A DNA stretch of 5,765 nt. It comes from Alphaproteobacteria bacterium UBA6149 (lineage in GTDB: Bacteria > Pseudomonadota > Alphaproteobacteria > Rickettsiales > UBA998). A program made the position numbers and the translations under genes. The stretch lies in the NCBI GenBank assembly GCA_002423155.1, contig DIUV01000028.1:36621-42385 (forward strand). Direction: 5' to 3'. This document shows positions 5,506 through 5,765 of this stretch, in pieces; within the stretch, counting starts at the first letter, position 1, and every line of letters begins with the position of its first letter. The notes beneath the pieces were generated by a model that saw only the letters and a program-made list of their open reading frames with translations, ran no database searches and was not told where the DNA came from.

Positions 5506-5525
5506 CCTAATCTTGCTGGATTAGG
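5506..5525. repeat. Hairpin in the ribonucleotide reductase leader
   Basis: CCTAATC (5506-5512) and GATTAGG (5519-5525) form a perfect 7-bp stem with a TTGCTG loop. A T-run precedes it, and none follows on the plus strand, so it is not a terminator for transcription toward 5719. Confidence 0.6.
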
Positions 5526-5632
5526 TCAAGTAAATGTCGATTTGACGCTAATTATATTATGAGCTCAACTAGTATTTTTTGCTTCAAGTTTATCGTTCAT
5601 TCTATGCGCTGATTGTGAAAATTGGTGACATT

Positions 5633-5660
5633 TTTGTTTTTTCATTAATGAAAAAACAAA
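5633..5660. repeat. Perfect 28-bp palindrome upstream of the ribonucleotide reductase gene
   Basis: The two 14-bp arms meet at TTCATTAATGAA with no spacer and no mismatch, ending 58 bp before the ATG. Each arm is T- or A-rich with one G/C interruption. It could be an operator for a dimeric regulator, or in RNA a hairpin with a minimal loop followed by TTTT. It is not a known box that I can name. Confidence 0.8.
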
Positions 5661-5703
5661 TTTTGAGTGAATTAACTGAAAAAAGTTAAAAAACAAAAGT
5701 TAC

Positions 5704-5709
5704 GAGAGG
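5704..5709 (+). promoter_or_regulatory. Ribosome binding site of the partial gene
   Basis: GAGAGG lies nine bases before the ATG at 5719. A second purine group, AAGG at 5714-5717, is too close to be the main site. It supports translation starting at this ATG. Confidence 0.65.
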
Positions 5710-5718
5710 ATTTAAGGC

Positions 5719-5765
5719 ATGACTACTACAAAATTTGCTATCACTGTGGATAGAAGCCGAGATTC
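5719..5765 (+). CDS. nrdA: Probable ribonucleoside-diphosphate reductase alpha subunit, N-terminal fragment
   Basis: Only the first 15 codons and part of the 16th are in the window: MTTTKFAITVDRSRDS, running off the right edge. The VDRSRD motif near the N-terminus resembles the start of a family of ribonucleotide reductase alpha subunits in alphaproteobacteria, where I recall it followed by a LLTDFGKATL-like stretch. This enzyme reduces ribonucleotides to deoxyribonucleotides in the cytoplasm. The fragment has no catalytic residues, so the identification rests on this short match plus the NrdR-like boxes and promoter upstream. The ATG is supported by GAGAGG nine bases before it. The reductase class cannot be told from this piece. 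If the match is chance, it is simply an unknown gene. Confidence 0.55.
   Translation, partial: MTTTKFAITVDRSRD

Larger units (their letters stand above)
5094..5718. other. Long divergent regulatory region
   Basis: This 625-bp gap separates the membrane protein gene from the partial ribonucleotide reductase gene. From left to right it holds the structured leader (5098-5189), a possible minus-strand promoter (5225-5254), the TTGACA promoter with two NrdR-like boxes (5327-5395), a 7-bp-stem hairpin (5506-5525), a 28-bp palindrome (5633-5660) and a small stem TTAACT/AGTTAA (5672-5677 with 5684-5689). I find no convincing gene. Short frames at 5248-5295, 5559-5612 and 5648-5689 lack ribosome sites. 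No cobalamin-riboswitch B12 box is visible. Confidence 0.6.

Noticed and set aside
5396..5718. Cobalamin riboswitch before a possible B12-dependent reductase
   Set aside because: No B12-box sequence (GCCACTG-like) or matching multi-stem layout is visible in the leader.

Overview
The window is 5.8 kb of moderately AT-rich bacterial chromosome. It holds four complete protein genes and the first 16 codons of a fifth. The PhoH and RmuC sequences and the start of the last gene look most like alphaproteobacterial proteins to me. That is an impression from family resemblance, not a search result, and I would not name a genus. The low GC content suggests one of the AT-rich alphaproteobacterial lineages.

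Layout from left to right: 1-117 is intergenic with no convincing gene. glmU (minus, 118-1428) makes UDP-N-acetylglucosamine for peptidoglycan and lipopolysaccharide. It diverges from rmuC (plus, 1500-3005), a membrane-anchored coiled-coil protein with a PD-(D/E)XK nuclease-like core. The two genes are 71 bp apart and their putative promoters overlap at the -10 boxes. rmuC converges on phoH (minus, 3040-4161), a PhoH-like ATPase, with a 34-bp gap that carries most of a 19-bp tandem duplication of the phoH 3' end. Upstream of phoH lies a 143-bp non-coding palindromic element with 27-bp terminal inverted repeats and a 4-bp ATTA target duplication, most simply read as a MITE. Next is an unrecognised membrane protein gene (minus, 4443-5093) whose product is an internally duplicated pair of transmembrane hairpins with charged tails.

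The last 625 bp before the final gene are the most interesting part. The upstream leader of the membrane protein gene (5094-5189) is packed with inverted repeats that can pair in two mutually exclusive ways. It also contains a 7-codon reading frame whose stop overlaps the start of the main gene (ATGA). On the other side is a consensus TTGACA promoter. Its -10 region is covered by a palindrome matching the core NrdR box, and a second, weaker box lies exactly 32 bp downstream. That arrangement is typical of ribonucleotide reductase genes and agrees with the N-terminus of the partial gene at 5719, which resembles ribonucleotide reductase alpha subunits. The leader from this promoter would be about 350 nt and contains a perfect 28-bp palindrome 58 bp before the start codon.

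The recognised genes are housekeeping functions: cell-wall precursor synthesis, DNA maintenance, RNA metabolism or phosphate-related ATPase, and deoxynucleotide synthesis. They do not form one operon. I see no defence system, CRISPR array, tRNA or rRNA gene. The novelty candidates are the membrane protein with its structured leader and the small mobile element.
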